A DNA stretch of 64,000 nt from Acidovorax sp. FHTAMBA (GCF_038958875.1 NZ_CP152407.1:4223501-4287500); one strand, 5' to 3'. Counted from the stretch's first letter, positions 1 through 9,389 are shown. Numbers and translations are program-made. The notes: a model not told the origin generated them from the letters alone.

Positions 1-422
1 ACCTGACCGGGACATTCAACGTGGTGCGCTATGCGTCGTTGGCCATGTCGCAGAACGAGCCCAATGTCGACGGTGAACGGGGGGTCATCGTGAACACGTC
101 ATCTGGTGCTGCGTGGCAGGGTCAAGTGGGCCAGGCCGCATATAGCGCCAGCAAAGCGGCGGTCATTGGAATGACGCTTCCGGTGGCGCGGGATCTTGCG
201 CAACACGGAATCCGAGTGGTGGCCGTGGCGCCTGGTCTGTTTGAGACCGCCATGTCTGCAGGCATGCCAACGAAGGTGTCGCAAAACATTATTGACAACG
301 TCATCCTCTTTCCTCATCGCATGGGGCAGGCACAAGAGTTCGGTGGACTGGTTCGGCACGTTGTGGAAAACGCCTATTTGAATGCCACCACGATCAGCCT
401 GGATGCGGGTGTCCGTTGTTAG
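1..422 (+). CDS. SDR-family dehydrogenase, type-2 3-hydroxyacyl-CoA dehydrogenase-like (5' partial)
   Basis: The C-terminal part of a short-chain dehydrogenase; the reading frame is open to the left edge (codons from base 3), so the Rossmann N-terminus lies outside. Visible are the SDR active-site segment (S of INTSS-type strand, then YSASK with catalytic Tyr and Lys, 'AAYSASKAAVIGMTLP') and the PGLF segment after the sixth strand. The wording GERGVIVNTSSGAAWQGQVGQ and the tail closely follow HSD17B10-type 3-hydroxyacyl-CoA / 2-methyl-3-hydroxybutyryl-CoA dehydrogenases, which oxidise 3-hydroxyacyl-CoA with NAD. It is followed by transporter, acyl-CoA synthetase and acyl-CoA dehydrogenase genes, which fits a beta-oxidation role. 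The exact substrate is not readable from the sequence. Confidence 0.85.
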   Translation, partial: LTGTFNVVRYASLAMSQNEPNVDGERGVIVNTSSGAAWQGQVGQAAYSASKAAVIGMTLPVARDLAQHGIRVVAVAPGLFETAMSAGMPTKVSQNIIDNVILFPHRMGQAQEFGGLVRHVVENAYLNATTISLDAGVRC

Positions 423-534
423 TCGTGGTCCATTGATCGCTGCGAGCATTCCCGCAAATGGATGCGTAGACCCTGCAAAGGTCTTATGAAGGAAATTCGA
501 TGGACAAAGCCAAGAATTCAGAGTGGAGGTACCA

Positions 535-1332
535 ATGAATGCAGCCATTCAAAGCCAGCGGGAAGGCGTGGTGCTGACAGCCCAGAATCTGCTGCTGCAG
601 TTCGGTGGAGTTGTGGCGCTGAATGATGTTTCGATTGATGTGCGCAAGGACGAGCTGCTGGCAATCATCGGGCCGAACGGAGCGGGAAAGTCTTCTCTGA
701 TGAACTGCCTGAGCGGGTTCTACCGCCCCAAGAAAGGCGAGATATCCCTGGCCGGGCACAACGTGCGCGACATGGCGGTTCACGACGTGGCGGCACAGGG
801 CCTAGCGCGCACCTTTCAAGGTACGCACATTTTTTCGGGCATGACCGTTATCGAGAACCTGATGGTGGGGCGCCACATGCACATGCGGGCCAATCTCGTG
901 CAGTCATTTTTCCATTTCGGCCCGGCAAAACGGGAAGAAGTTTTGCATCGGGAGGTGGTGGAAGAAATCATTGAATTTCTTGAAATTGAATCCATCCGGC
1001 ATGCGCCGGTGGGCAGCCTCGGTTATGGGCTTCGCAAGCGCGTGGACTTGGGGCGCGCACTGGCCCAAGACCCGAAGATTCTGTTGATGGATGAGCCTAT
1101 GGCCGGTATGAATACTGAAGAGAAAGAAGACTTGGCACGTTTCATTCTGGATGTGCGCGAGGCAAAGCGCATTCCTATTGTTTTGGTGGAGCACGACATG
1201 GGTGTGGTGATGGACCTGGCTGACCGCATCGCTGTGCTGGACTTTGGACGCAAGATCGCCGATGGAACGCCCAAGGAGATCCAGGCTAATCCCGCAGTGC
1301 TTAAAGCCTATCTTGGGGAGGGCGTCCAATGA
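535..1332 (+). CDS. livG: Branched-chain amino acid-type ABC transporter ATP-binding protein (LivG family)
   Basis: A 265-residue ATPase of the HAAT (Liv) family that would power uptake through LivH/LivM. Walker A GPNGAGKSS is at residues 46-54, and Walker B ILLMDEP is near 182-188. The signature region reads LGYGLRKRVDLGRAL, the family's usual replacement of LSGGQ in LivG. The segment ARTFQGTHIFSGMTVIENL is typical LivG. An in-frame GTG lies 12 bases upstream, but GGAGGT at 525-530 sits correctly for the ATG at 535, so that start is preferred. Its stop overlaps the next start (ATGA), showing a tight operon. Substrate unknown; the enzyme neighbours argue for an organic acid rather than an amino acid. 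Confidence 0.9.
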   Translation: MNAAIQSQREGVVLTAQNLLLQFGGVVALNDVSIDVRKDELLAIIGPNGAGKSSLMNCLSGFYRPKKGEISLAGHNVRDMAVHDVAAQGLARTFQGTHIFSGMTVIENLMVGRHMHMRANLVQSFFHFGPAKREEVLHREVVEEIIEFLEIESIRHAPVGSLGYGLRKRVDLGRALAQDPKILLMDEPMAGMNTEEKEDLARFILDVREAKRIPIVLVEHDMGVVMDLADRIAVLDFGRKIADGTPKEIQANPAVLKAYLGEGVQ

Positions 1333-3296
1333 AACTCGAAATCGCGACCCTTCCCCAGTTGCTGCGCAAGCATGCGCATGCTAACCCCAACCGTCTTTCC
1401 CAGCGCCATAAGCAGCGCGGCATTTGGCGGGAGTACAGCTTTGCGGATGTGCAGCGCAACGTTCGAGAGATTGCGCTGGGCATGCACCAAGCAGGCGTCA
1501 AAGCGGGTGAGACCATTGCCATCATTGGTGAGAATGAGCCGCAGCATTACTGGGCCGAGTATGCCGCGCATGCACTGGGATGCAAAGTTGTATCCATGTA
1601 CCCGGACCTCACTTCGGAGGAGGTGGCCTATCTTTTGGACGACAGCGAAGCAGTCATCTTGTTCGCGCAGGACCAAGAGCAGGTTGACAAGGGCCTGGAT
1701 GTCCGGAACAAGACGTTGAAGATGCGCCACATTGTGTATTGGGATGAAACGGGTATGTGGTCGTATAACGACCCCATCCTGCAAACCTTCGATGGCATGC
1801 AGCGGCAAGGGCGTGAAATCCATCAACGTAACGGAAAGATGTACGACGCGCTAGTGGATGCGGGAGCCCCCGATGACATAGCGGTTCTTTCTTACACTTC
1901 CGGCACGACGGGGCAGCCCAAGGGCGTGATCCTCACGCATCGCTTTTTGATCGACAACGCCCAGCGCTTGATCGATTCCATGGATGTGAAGCCGGGTATG
2001 GAATACCTGAGTTACATCGCGCCATCCTGGGCCACTGAACAAATATATGGCATCACCATGGGATTGGGATTGCCCATGGTAGTGAACTTCCCCGAGGGCC
2101 CGGAGCAGGTGTTGTCCAACATTCGGGAATTGGCGGTGGAAGGTATGACATTTGCTCCGCGCCAGTGGGAAAGCATGGCGTCCTCTGTGCAGGCGCACAT
2201 GCTCGACGCAGGACCCATTCGACGAGGTGTCTACGAGTGGGGCATGAAGATCGGTCACACCGTTAATGTGGGGCGCTTGGATGGAAAACCCGTTGGCCTG
2301 CTGGACCGGTTGCTGTTTCCTATCGCCAATGCACTGGTTCTGCGCCCGTTGCGAGATCTGCTCGGCCTGACCCGGCTGCGCTGTGCCAGCTGCGGTGGTG
2401 CCACCATGGCACCGGATGTGTTTCGCATGTTCCATGCCATGGGTATACCTCTGCGCAACATCTATGGCTCCACCGAAACCGGGTTGCTGACATGCCACCA
2501 GGGTGACCGATTTGATCTGGAGACCGTAGGGCACTGGATGAAGGCGCATCCAGAGGCGGGCCCACCATTGGAATGGCGCTTGAGTGCGGACGGAGAGCTG
2601 CAGATTCGTGGCGGAAGCCCGTTTCTGGGCTACTACCGCAGAGAGGGTTCCGTAGAGTCGAAGGTGAAAGATGGCTGGTTCTACACGGGCGATGCCGTAA
2701 CGAAAACTGAGCTAGGCGAGCTCGTGTTCCTGGAGCGGTTGTCGGACCTCAAGCGTTTGCGCAGCGGAGAAACCTTCCCGCCGCAGTTCGTCGAGACCCG
2801 CCTTCGGTTCAGTCCCTTCATCAAGGACATCATGACGGTGGGAGACGAGACGAGGGACTTCGTGGCCGCTCTCATCAATATCGACATGGCTGTTCTGTCG
2901 CGGTGGGCAGAAGACAAGCGGATCGGATTTTCAACCTTTACCGATTTGTCACAGCGGCCAGAGGTCGCAGAGTTGATCAGTCAGGAAATTACCCGTGTGA
3001 ATCAGTTTTTGCCGGCGCATGCGCGGGTCAAGCGATTCGCCAATTTTCCAAAAGAGCTTGATCCGGACGAGGGCGAACTAACACGTTCGAGAAAGCTGCG
3101 GCGCGAATTCCTGGAGGTGCGATACGCCACGCTGATCAACGGTTTATATGACGGCTTGCACGCCGTGCGTATCGATATTCCTGTGACCTACCAGGACGGT
3201 CGGCGCGGCAATTTCGAGGCTCTGGTGTCCATCCATGACACGGACGCCGCAGGGTCAGACCACCTGGGCGCAGCCCGAAGCAGAGGACGGAAATGA
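1329..3296 (+). CDS. AMP-dependent acyl-CoA synthetase (long-chain fatty acid-CoA ligase family)
   Basis: A 655-residue ANL-superfamily adenylating enzyme that would make an acyl-CoA from a carboxylate, ATP and CoA. The P-loop-like motif YTSGTTGQPKGV begins at residue 189, the A5 motif YGSTETG near 379, and the GWFYTGD motif follows in the C-terminal half. Length and layout match the long FadD15/FAA1-like group rather than short-chain ligases. It is embedded between livG and livH with 4-base ATGA overlaps on both sides, so ligase and transporter are translated together. This suggests the imported compound is activated on entry. Which acid is used cannot be told from sequence. Confidence 0.88.
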   Translation: MKLEIATLPQLLRKHAHANPNRLSQRHKQRGIWREYSFADVQRNVREIALGMHQAGVKAGETIAIIGENEPQHYWAEYAAHALGCKVVSMYPDLTSEEVAYLLDDSEAVILFAQDQEQVDKGLDVRNKTLKMRHIVYWDETGMWSYNDPILQTFDGMQRQGREIHQRNGKMYDALVDAGAPDDIAVLSYTSGTTGQPKGVILTHRFLIDNAQRLIDSMDVKPGMEYLSYIAPSWATEQIYGITMGLGLPMVVNFPEGPEQVLSNIRELAVEGMTFAPRQWESMASSVQAHMLDAGPIRRGVYEWGMKIGHTVNVGRLDGKPVGLLDRLLFPIANALVLRPLRDLLGLTRLRCASCGGATMAPDVFRMFHAMGIPLRNIYGSTETGLLTCHQGDRFDLETVGHWMKAHPEAGPPLEWRLSADGELQIRGGSPFLGYYRREGSVESKVKDGWFYTGDAVTKTELGELVFLERLSDLKRLRSGETFPPQFVETRLRFSPFIKDIMTVGDETRDFVAALINIDMAVLSRWAEDKRIGFSTFTDLSQRPEVAELISQEITRVNQFLPAHARVKRFANFPKELDPDEGELTRSRKLRREFLEVRYATLINGLYDGLHAVRIDIPVTYQDGRRGNFEALVSIHDTDAAGSDHLGAARSRGRK

Positions 3297-4177
3297 TCGA
3301 TTTTATTAACTACCTGATAAACGGTGCGCTGTCAGGGCTTCTGTATGCGTTGATCGCCATGGGTTTCGTCGTGATCTATCGCGCGTCAAAGGTGTTCAAC
3401 TTTGCACAAGGTGAGTTGGTGGTCTTTGGCGGCTACATGGTGTGGTGGACGATTATTCAGATGGGTCTACCGCTGTGGGTCGGATTGCCCGTGGCATTCG
3501 TTAGTGCTGCAATTTTTGGTTTCATGATTGAGCGGATATTTTTTGCCCGTCTGGTTGGGGAATCCGTCTTCTCGATGGTCATGGTGACGATCGGTCTCTT
3601 GATTCTGATCCGAGGCGTTGTGTTGGTGCTTTTTGGTCCACAGGTGCGTGCTTTTCCGATCATCTTTCCTCTGGATCCGATCATCGTTGGCGATCTCATC
3701 GTCTCCCGTTCGATGCTCTACGGTGGAATTATGACCATCTTCATCGGCGTTGGCCTCTCCTGGTTTTTCAACCGGACAAGGGCTGGCTTGACCATGACGG
3801 CCGTGGCGGAAGACCACCAGGTGGCCATGTCCATGGGCATCTCGGTGCAGCGTTCCATTGCCTTTGCGTGGGTGCTGGGATCCGTGCTTTCCACACTGGG
3901 GGCGATAGTGCATTTGAGTGGCCGCTCCATCAACATGATGAGCTCCGACATCGGCCTGGCTGCCTTGCCGGTGGCCTTGCTGGCTGGGTTGGAGTCCCTC
4001 GCAGGTTTGCTGATCGCCGGTGTTTTGGTGGGTGTGATTCAGGGTTTGGCTTCGGCCTATCTCGATCCCCTGGTGGGGGGAGCGCTGGGCTCCGTCTTTC
4101 CTTTCATCATCATGCTGGTGGTGTTGTTAATTCGTCCCACCGGCATGTTCGGGTGGAAAACCATTGAGAGGGTATGA
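3293..4177 (+). CDS. livH: Branched-chain amino acid-type ABC transporter permease (LivH family)
   Basis: A 294-residue polytopic inner-membrane permease. It opens with an N-terminal NYLINGALSGLLYALIAMGF segment, typical of LivH, and has about eight hydrophobic helices. The cytoplasmic loop EDHQVAMSMGISVQR is the EAA-like loop that contacts the ATPases. ATG overlaps the stop of the acyl-CoA synthetase, and its own stop overlaps livM by four bases. It forms the membrane channel with LivM. Confidence 0.9.
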   Translation: MIDFINYLINGALSGLLYALIAMGFVVIYRASKVFNFAQGELVVFGGYMVWWTIIQMGLPLWVGLPVAFVSAAIFGFMIERIFFARLVGESVFSMVMVTIGLLILIRGVVLVLFGPQVRAFPIIFPLDPIIVGDLIVSRSMLYGGIMTIFIGVGLSWFFNRTRAGLTMTAVAEDHQVAMSMGISVQRSIAFAWVLGSVLSTLGAIVHLSGRSINMMSSDIGLAALPVALLAGLESLAGLLIAGVLVGVIQGLASAYLDPLVGGALGSVFPFIIMLVVLLIRPTGMFGWKTIERV

Positions 4178-5232
4178 GCATGGATCCCGCAGGTGTATTC
4201 GCGACTTCTTTCGCCAAAGACCAAGCACTAATTCGCACGCGCAGCCAGGCGGTGGCATTGGGCCTGTTTGTTATAGCGTTGTTTGCGCTGCCCCTGATCA
4301 GCGAGGTCCGCTGGGTGGCGATCATGACCTCTATGCTGATTACTGCAGTGGTGGTCATGGGGCTGCAGATCAATACTGGTCTAGCGGGTCAGATCAATTT
4401 GGGTCAAGCTGCGTTCATGGGGGTTGGTGCGTATGCAACAGCGCTCCTAGCGACGAAAGGCCACCTGCCTTTCTGGCTGGCTTTGCCCATCGGCGGGCTG
4501 TGCGCGGCGCTTTTTGGGCTGGTGTTTGGATTAACCGCAATGCGCATAAAGGGTTTTTACCTTGCCTTGACCACGATTGCTGCGCAGATTTTGTTCCACT
4601 TCTTTGTGCTCAACCTGCCTGCCAAGTGGCTGGGGGGATCTAACGGCATCACTCTGGAACCAGCACAGCTCCTTGGTTTCGTTTTCAACACCGATACCCG
4701 CATTTACTACCTGTGTCTGGTAGTGGCCTTCATCATGATTGCGGGCGCCTACGGCGTCGCACGCAGCCGCCATGGTCGAATTTTTGCGGCAGTGCGCGAT
4801 GACGACGTGGCCTCAGGAATGATGGGCATCAATGTCGTGCGCACCAAGGTACTTGCCTTCTTGCTGGGTGCGTTTTACGCGGGCATCGGTGGAGGGCTCT
4901 GGGCTTACTACGTCAGGTTCGTGGCGATTGACCAGTTCACCCTGATCCACTCGATATGGTTCATCGCGATGATCATTGTGGGTGGCATGGGGTCGGTGAC
5001 GGGCGCGCTGATCGGCGTGTTTGTTATCCGTACTGCCCAGGAGACGATCACCATCGTGGGCCCTTCACTGGTCGAGAACTTTTCCTTCCTGAGCGGAGAT
5101 GTTGTTTTCGCAGTGATGAATATTTTCCTGGGTGGAGTCATCGCGGCCTTTCTGATCTTTGAGCCACGCGGTCTGATGCACCGGTGGAACATCGTCAAGC
5201 GGTCTTATCGCATGTGGCCTTACCCATATTGA
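4174..5232 (+). CDS. livM: Branched-chain amino acid-type ABC transporter permease (LivM family)
   Basis: A 352-residue polytopic permease. It contains the family segment TGLAGQINLGQAAFMGVGAY near residues 69-88 and the loop VRDDDVASGMMGINVVRTK, which matches the coupling loop of LivM proteins. It lies directly after livH with an ATGA overlap. The following 85 bases lead to the binding-protein gene, so the five transporter components are in one operon. Confidence 0.9.
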   Translation: MSMDPAGVFATSFAKDQALIRTRSQAVALGLFVIALFALPLISEVRWVAIMTSMLITAVVVMGLQINTGLAGQINLGQAAFMGVGAYATALLATKGHLPFWLALPIGGLCAALFGLVFGLTAMRIKGFYLALTTIAAQILFHFFVLNLPAKWLGGSNGITLEPAQLLGFVFNTDTRIYYLCLVVAFIMIAGAYGVARSRHGRIFAAVRDDDVASGMMGINVVRTKVLAFLLGAFYAGIGGGLWAYYVRFVAIDQFTLIHSIWFIAMIIVGGMGSVTGALIGVFVIRTAQETITIVGPSLVENFSFLSGDVVFAVMNIFLGGVIAAFLIFEPRGLMHRWNIVKRSYRMWPYPY

Positions 5233-5317
5233 CCGCAATCCTGTTTTCTGCAGCCACCTTAGGCGCTGGGAAGGGCTGCTCCAATGCAAAGCGCTACTAC
5301 AAAAGGAGACTTTTTTT

Positions 5318-6568
5318 ATGAAAACGAATCGAGCAAAGTTGTCGGCAATGGTCAAACTGGGGCAACGCGGCGCTTTACTGGCGTCAGCCTTGTGCCTTGG
5401 CGGCATGGCACAAGCTCAGACTACTTACAACGTGGCTGGCCTGGCTGACTTCACCGGACCTTTCGCAGACATCATGAAAGATATGACGGGATGCCGCCGT
5501 GCGGTGCTCGACTGGTGGAGCGAAGAGGTCGGTAAAGCGCAGGGCGTCGCATTGCGAATCAAGGATTTCGACACCCGCTATGACGTCGCCCAAGTGGCCA
5601 GCCTCTGGCCAGGCATCAAGTCCGAGCTCAACCCGGTGGCTGTTCTGGGTGTGGGCGGTGCAGATACCAATGCGCTGCAGCAGCGCTTGCCTAGTGACAA
5701 GGTGCCTCTTGTCCAGTCGACAGCAGGATATGGATTTGCTTGGAAGGGTGATAACTGGGTGTTCAATGCCCGTGCCACTTACCCGCACGAAGCGGCTGCG
5801 TTTTATGTGTGGATGCAGAAGAAGTCGGGTTCGTCTGCTCCTCTCAAGGTGGGGGTGATTTCATCGGAAGTATCGCCGGCCTACGTGGACATCCACAAAG
5901 GTGTCGAGAAGTTCGCTAAGGACAATCCGAAGATCATTGAAGTCGTTGAAACGATTTATACCGAAGCACAGCCGACCGACCTTACCCAGCAGGTCAGCCG
6001 CCTGGTCCGCAAGGGGGCCACGGTACTGCAGGTGTTCAACAATACAGCATCGGTAGTGGCGACACGGCGCGCCCTGCAAAGCCTTGGAAAAACCAATATT
6101 CCGATAGTGGTTAGCGCTCATAACGGGTTGCTTTCGTCGGGGAAAGCGCTGGGTGACCTGAGCCAAATGGATGGAAACTATGAGGTCTATGGCATGGCCA
6201 TGGCCGCCGAAGGCGCAACACCGGCACGGGACTTCTTCGAGAAACTGCGCAGCCAATACAAGTTGCAAGCCGCCTATAACTCTGCCTGCATTATGGGCAT
6301 GAGCCAAGCGATGTTGACGGTTCGTGCCGTTGAAAATGTTGTCAAGGTCAAAGGTGCTGGCGGTGTGACGGGCGAAGAGGTTCGCGCTGCACTGCTGTCC
6401 ACCCCCATGCCTACCGAGCGCAGTTTTGGCTTGTTGCCCAATATCAAGTTCAACAATGATGCGCCGTTCCCGACCTCGGGCACAGCCGTCAACATCGGCA
6501 CCGTCGAAAAGGGAAAGTACAAACTTCTCGAGCAGAACGTTCCGGTTCCTGTGTTGAACAAGTGGTAA
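5318..6568 (+). CDS. livK: Periplasmic substrate-binding protein of the Liv-type transporter (peripla_BP_6)
   Basis: A 416-residue type I periplasmic binding protein. The N-terminus has a positively charged start, a hydrophobic core (GALLASALCLGG) and an AQA-Q cleavage site near residue 33, indicating Sec export. The mature part starts YNVAGLADFTGPFADI, the usual opening of LivK-like receptors. AAGGAG at 5301-5306 precedes the ATG. It would capture the substrate for LivHMGF. A perfect 14-bp hairpin follows its stop and may stabilise its message. The ligand is not deducible here. Confidence 0.88.
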   Translation: MKTNRAKLSAMVKLGQRGALLASALCLGGMAQAQTTYNVAGLADFTGPFADIMKDMTGCRRAVLDWWSEEVGKAQGVALRIKDFDTRYDVAQVASLWPGIKSELNPVAVLGVGGADTNALQQRLPSDKVPLVQSTAGYGFAWKGDNWVFNARATYPHEAAAFYVWMQKKSGSSAPLKVGVISSEVSPAYVDIHKGVEKFAKDNPKIIEVVETIYTEAQPTDLTQQVSRLVRKGATVLQVFNNTASVVATRRALQSLGKTNIPIVVSAHNGLLSSGKALGDLSQMDGNYEVYGMAMAAEGATPARDFFEKLRSQYKLQAAYNSACIMGMSQAMLTVRAVENVVKVKGAGGVTGEEVRAALLSTPMPTERSFGLLPNIKFNNDAPFPTSGTAVNIGTVEKGKYKLLEQNVPVPVLNKW

Positions 6569-6577
6569 TTGCAAATC

Positions 6578-6609
6578 GGCCTGGGTCTCGGGCCACCGAG
6601 ACCCAGGCC
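6578..6609 (+). other. Intercistronic perfect hairpin between livK and livF
   Basis: Bases 6578-6591 (GGCCTGGGTCTCGG) pair perfectly with 6596-6609 around a 4-base GCCA loop, starting 9 bases after the livK stop and ending 19 bases before the livF start. No U-tract follows, so a strong terminator is unlikely. Position after the binding-protein gene suggests a 3'-end stabiliser or attenuator giving more binding protein than ATPase; that role is inference. Confidence 0.7.
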
Positions 6610-6628
6610 ACATCATCTGGAGCTACCC

Positions 6629-7417
6629 GTGCTTGAACTGAACAACGTTGAAGTCCTCTACAGCGACGTCATTCTTGCTGTCAAAGGCATTACCGCCAAA
6701 GTCCCCGCTGGACAGTGCGTGACCTTGCTGGGCGCCAATGGCGCTGGCAAGAGCACCACGCTCAAGGCCATCTCCAACCTGGTCAGGACAGAGGATGGTC
6801 GTGTGACGGCGGGGAGTATTCAATTTGATGGTGCGGACATCACCGGTGCCAACCCCGTCGATGTCGTTCGCAAGGGGTTGGTACATGTCATGGAAGGGCG
6901 CAAGGTTCTCCGCCACATGACAGTGGAGCAGAACCTGGTGGTGGGCGGTCATATGGGCAGCGCTGGCGATGCCAAGGAAATGCTTGATGAGGTGTATAGC
7001 CGCATCAAGCGTCTGAAAGCCTTGCGTACTCGCACAGCAGGTTACCTGTCGGGCGGCGAGCAGCAATTGCTGGTAATTGGACGGGCCCTGATGGCCAAGC
7101 CTAAGTTGGTGATGATCGACGAGCCTTCGCTCGGCTTGGCTCCGCTGATGGTCGATGAGGTCTATGGTTTGCTGAGTGACCTCAAGACCAGCGGTCTGAC
7201 TCTGCTGATCGTGGAGCAAAACACCCGCGTCGCTCTGGATTTAGCCGACTACGGCTATGTGATGGAGAGCGGACGGATCGTGTTAGAGGGCCCCTCCAAC
7301 AGCTTAAAGACCAACGAGGACGTTCGAGAGTTCTACCTCGGCCTGACGGTCGATGGGGAGCGCAAGAGTTTCCGCGACATGAAACATTACCGCCGCCGCA
7401 AGCGCTGGCTGGGTTGA
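6629..7417 (+). CDS. livF: Branched-chain amino acid-type ABC transporter ATP-binding protein (LivF family)
   Basis: A 262-residue ATPase. Walker A GANGAGKST lies at residues 35-43, the signature YLSGGEQQLLVIGRAL is intact, and Walker B is VMIDEPSLGLAP. The frame is open further upstream to a TTG at 6569, but that would translate through a perfect hairpin. GTG at 6629 follows a GGAG at 6619-6622 and gives the canonical LivF N-terminus MLELNNVEVLYSDV, so it is chosen. It pairs with LivG to drive the LivHM permease. Confidence 0.88.
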   Translation: MLELNNVEVLYSDVILAVKGITAKVPAGQCVTLLGANGAGKSTTLKAISNLVRTEDGRVTAGSIQFDGADITGANPVDVVRKGLVHVMEGRKVLRHMTVEQNLVVGGHMGSAGDAKEMLDEVYSRIKRLKALRTRTAGYLSGGEQQLLVIGRALMAKPKLVMIDEPSLGLAPLMVDEVYGLLSDLKTSGLTLLIVEQNTRVALDLADYGYVMESGRIVLEGPSNSLKTNEDVREFYLGLTVDGERKSFRDMKHYRRRKRWLG

Positions 7418-7460
7418 CCGCATTGGGTCAGTCGTTTTCCAAGTTTTCAAGGATGGGTTT

Positions 7461-8612
7461 ATGAGCATCGTTTCCAATGCATTGCTGAGCGAACAAGAAG
7501 TCATTATTCGGGAGTCTGCCCGGCGTGTCGCGACTGAAGTGGTGGGTAGCACGGCCGCCGAACGTGATCGCACGGGGGCTTGGCCACACGACGAAATCAA
7601 GGCAGTTGCCGACGTAGGCTTCATGGGCATGCTCGCCCCGCCAGCATACGGCGGTTCCGGGCTTTCATTCGTGGAGTATTGCCTGGCTATTGAAGAATTC
7701 GCAGCGGCCGATGGTGGCTTCGCCACCATGATGCACGTCCACAACTCAGCTGCGCACGTGTTACGTAGTTTTGGAACCGAACAACAGATGGCCCGCCATC
7801 TGCCGGATCTGGCCAGTGGCAAGCGCATTGGTGCCTTTTTATTGTCAGAGCCCCATGCAGGCTCGGATACCGCAGCCATCCGGACCACGGCTAAGCGGGA
7901 CGGCGACGTTTATGTGATCAATGGCAGCAAACAATGGATTTCCAATGGCAGTGAAGCGGGCTTTGCGCTCGTCGTGGCAGCAACTGCGGAACCAGGTGCC
8001 CGTCACCGCTTCAGCCTGTTCATCGCGGACCCCGAAGATCCAGGCTACCAATGCTTGCGTATCGAAAGGAAGCTGGGCCAGCACACGGCCCACACGGCTC
8101 AGATTCAGCTGGACAACATGCGTGTTCCAGTTCAGAACATGATCGGTGAGGAAGGGCGCGGGTATGGCAAAGCACTATCGCTGTTGTCCGATGGGCGCAT
8201 CGCAATCGCCGCCCTGGCCATCGGCATTGCCCGTGCAGCGCTGGAGGCAGCCATCCGCTACGCCAAAGAGCGCGAGGCCTATGGCAAGCCACTCACCGAA
8301 CTGCAGGCCATTAGCTTTGATTTGGCGGAAATGGCCATGCAGGTTGAGGTGGCGCACCAGTACATGCTGTATGCAGCTCGTCTTACGGATGCGGGCCTGC
8401 CAACCAGTAAGGAGGCCTCCGTTGCTAAACTCTATGCCAGCGAAATGGCTGAAAAGGTTTGCTCTGCGGCGCTGCAAGTGCATGGTGGCTACGGGTATGT
8501 CAACGACTTCCCGGTCGAGCGCTATTATCGCGATGTGCGCGTTACAAAGATCTACGAAGGCACTAGTCACATTCAAAAGTTGATCATTGCGCGCAGTATC
8601 TTGGCTGGCTGA
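7461..8612 (+). CDS. Acyl-CoA dehydrogenase
   Basis: A 383-residue FAD-dependent acyl-CoA dehydrogenase that would introduce the alpha-beta double bond in an acyl-CoA and pass electrons to ETF. The FAD-binding signature LLSEPHAGSDTAAIRT is central, the C-terminal signature QVHGGYGYVNDFPVERYYRD is complete, and the catalytic base is Glu366 in IYEGTSHIQ. Length is normal for the family. It lies 43 bases after livF with ATG at 7461. With the SDR dehydrogenase and CoA ligase it supplies beta-oxidation steps for the imported acid. Confidence 0.9.
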   Translation: MSIVSNALLSEQEVIIRESARRVATEVVGSTAAERDRTGAWPHDEIKAVADVGFMGMLAPPAYGGSGLSFVEYCLAIEEFAAADGGFATMMHVHNSAAHVLRSFGTEQQMARHLPDLASGKRIGAFLLSEPHAGSDTAAIRTTAKRDGDVYVINGSKQWISNGSEAGFALVVAATAEPGARHRFSLFIADPEDPGYQCLRIERKLGQHTAHTAQIQLDNMRVPVQNMIGEEGRGYGKALSLLSDGRIAIAALAIGIARAALEAAIRYAKEREAYGKPLTELQAISFDLAEMAMQVEVAHQYMLYAARLTDAGLPTSKEASVAKLYASEMAEKVCSAALQVHGGYGYVNDFPVERYYRDVRVTKIYEGTSHIQKLIIARSILAG

Positions 8613-8708
8613 TGAGCACGGCCTTTCTCCGCAGGCCTATCGGCGAAAGCAGTTCGATACACTTTGCCTCAGTTAGCGATACGAATGCCCTCAAGGAAAA
8701 CAACACCA

Positions 8709-9389
8709 ATGAGTACGCCAATTGAGGCAAAGCCCAAGTCACTGACACGCAATGCTGCCAAAAGATCGGGCAAGGGCGCAAAATGGAACAATGCGGTCAG
8801 CGGCGCGGATGAGCAGTACCAGCTCAAAAAGCAAGCTGTCATTGCGGAAGCTTCGCGCGCATTTGGCCGCCATGGGTACAAGAATGTGTCCTTGGACGAG
8901 ATTGCAAAAACGCTCAACGTCACCAAGCCTGCCCTCTACTACTACTTCAAGAACAAGCAGGAACTTGTCTACGAATGCCACGAGCTCGCCATGCATTTGG
9001 GAGATCGCGTCTTGCAAGACGCGATCGCTTCGGAAAATACTGGTTTCGGTCGGATCTCGGTCTTCATTAAGAACTACATCTCGTTGCTAACGGATGAAAT
9101 GGGCGCACCGGCGATCCTCCAGGATTTCTCCGGTATGACTGTGGCGGATCAGAAAAAAATCACTTTGCGTCGGCGAAAGTTTGATCAAGAGCTGCGCAAA
9201 GTGCTCGAGGGGGGTGTTCAGGATGGTTCCATTGCCCCGTGCAACGTGAAATTGGCGGTGTTCTGGTTCATGGGCGCTGTTAGCTCGATTACCCAATGGA
9301 TGCATATCGATGGCAGCCTTGGAAGCGACGAAGTGGCCGATATTTTTATCGGTTTTCTTGCGCATGGTATTCGTCCCAGTCAAGCGTGA
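8709..9389 (+). CDS. TetR/AcrR-family transcriptional regulator
   Basis: A 226-residue regulator with an extended basic N-terminus and a TetR DNA-binding domain: IIAEASRAFGRHGYKNVS... and the helix-turn-helix at about residues 60-82, ending in ALYYYFKNKQELVY. In-frame upstream starts at 8664 and 8685 exist, but AAGGA at 8692-8696 fits the ATG at 8709. It closes the uptake/beta-oxidation cluster on the same strand and is a plausible repressor of it, probably sensing an acyl-CoA. That role is inferred from position only. Confidence 0.82.
   Translation: MSTPIEAKPKSLTRNAAKRSGKGAKWNNAVSGADEQYQLKKQAVIAEASRAFGRHGYKNVSLDEIAKTLNVTKPALYYYFKNKQELVYECHELAMHLGDRVLQDAIASENTGFGRISVFIKNYISLLTDEMGAPAILQDFSGMTVADQKKITLRRRKFDQELRKVLEGGVQDGSIAPCNVKLAVFWFMGAVSSITQWMHIDGSLGSDEVADIFIGFLAHGIRPSQA

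Noticed and set aside
535..1332. Apparent loss of the LSGGQ signature in livG
   Set aside because: LivG proteins normally have an (L/A)YG variant at this site, so it is not a defect.
6569..6628. 20-codon N-terminal extension of livF from a TTG
   Set aside because: It would translate through a perfect hairpin and has no ribosome site; the GTG at 6629 gives the canonical N-terminus.
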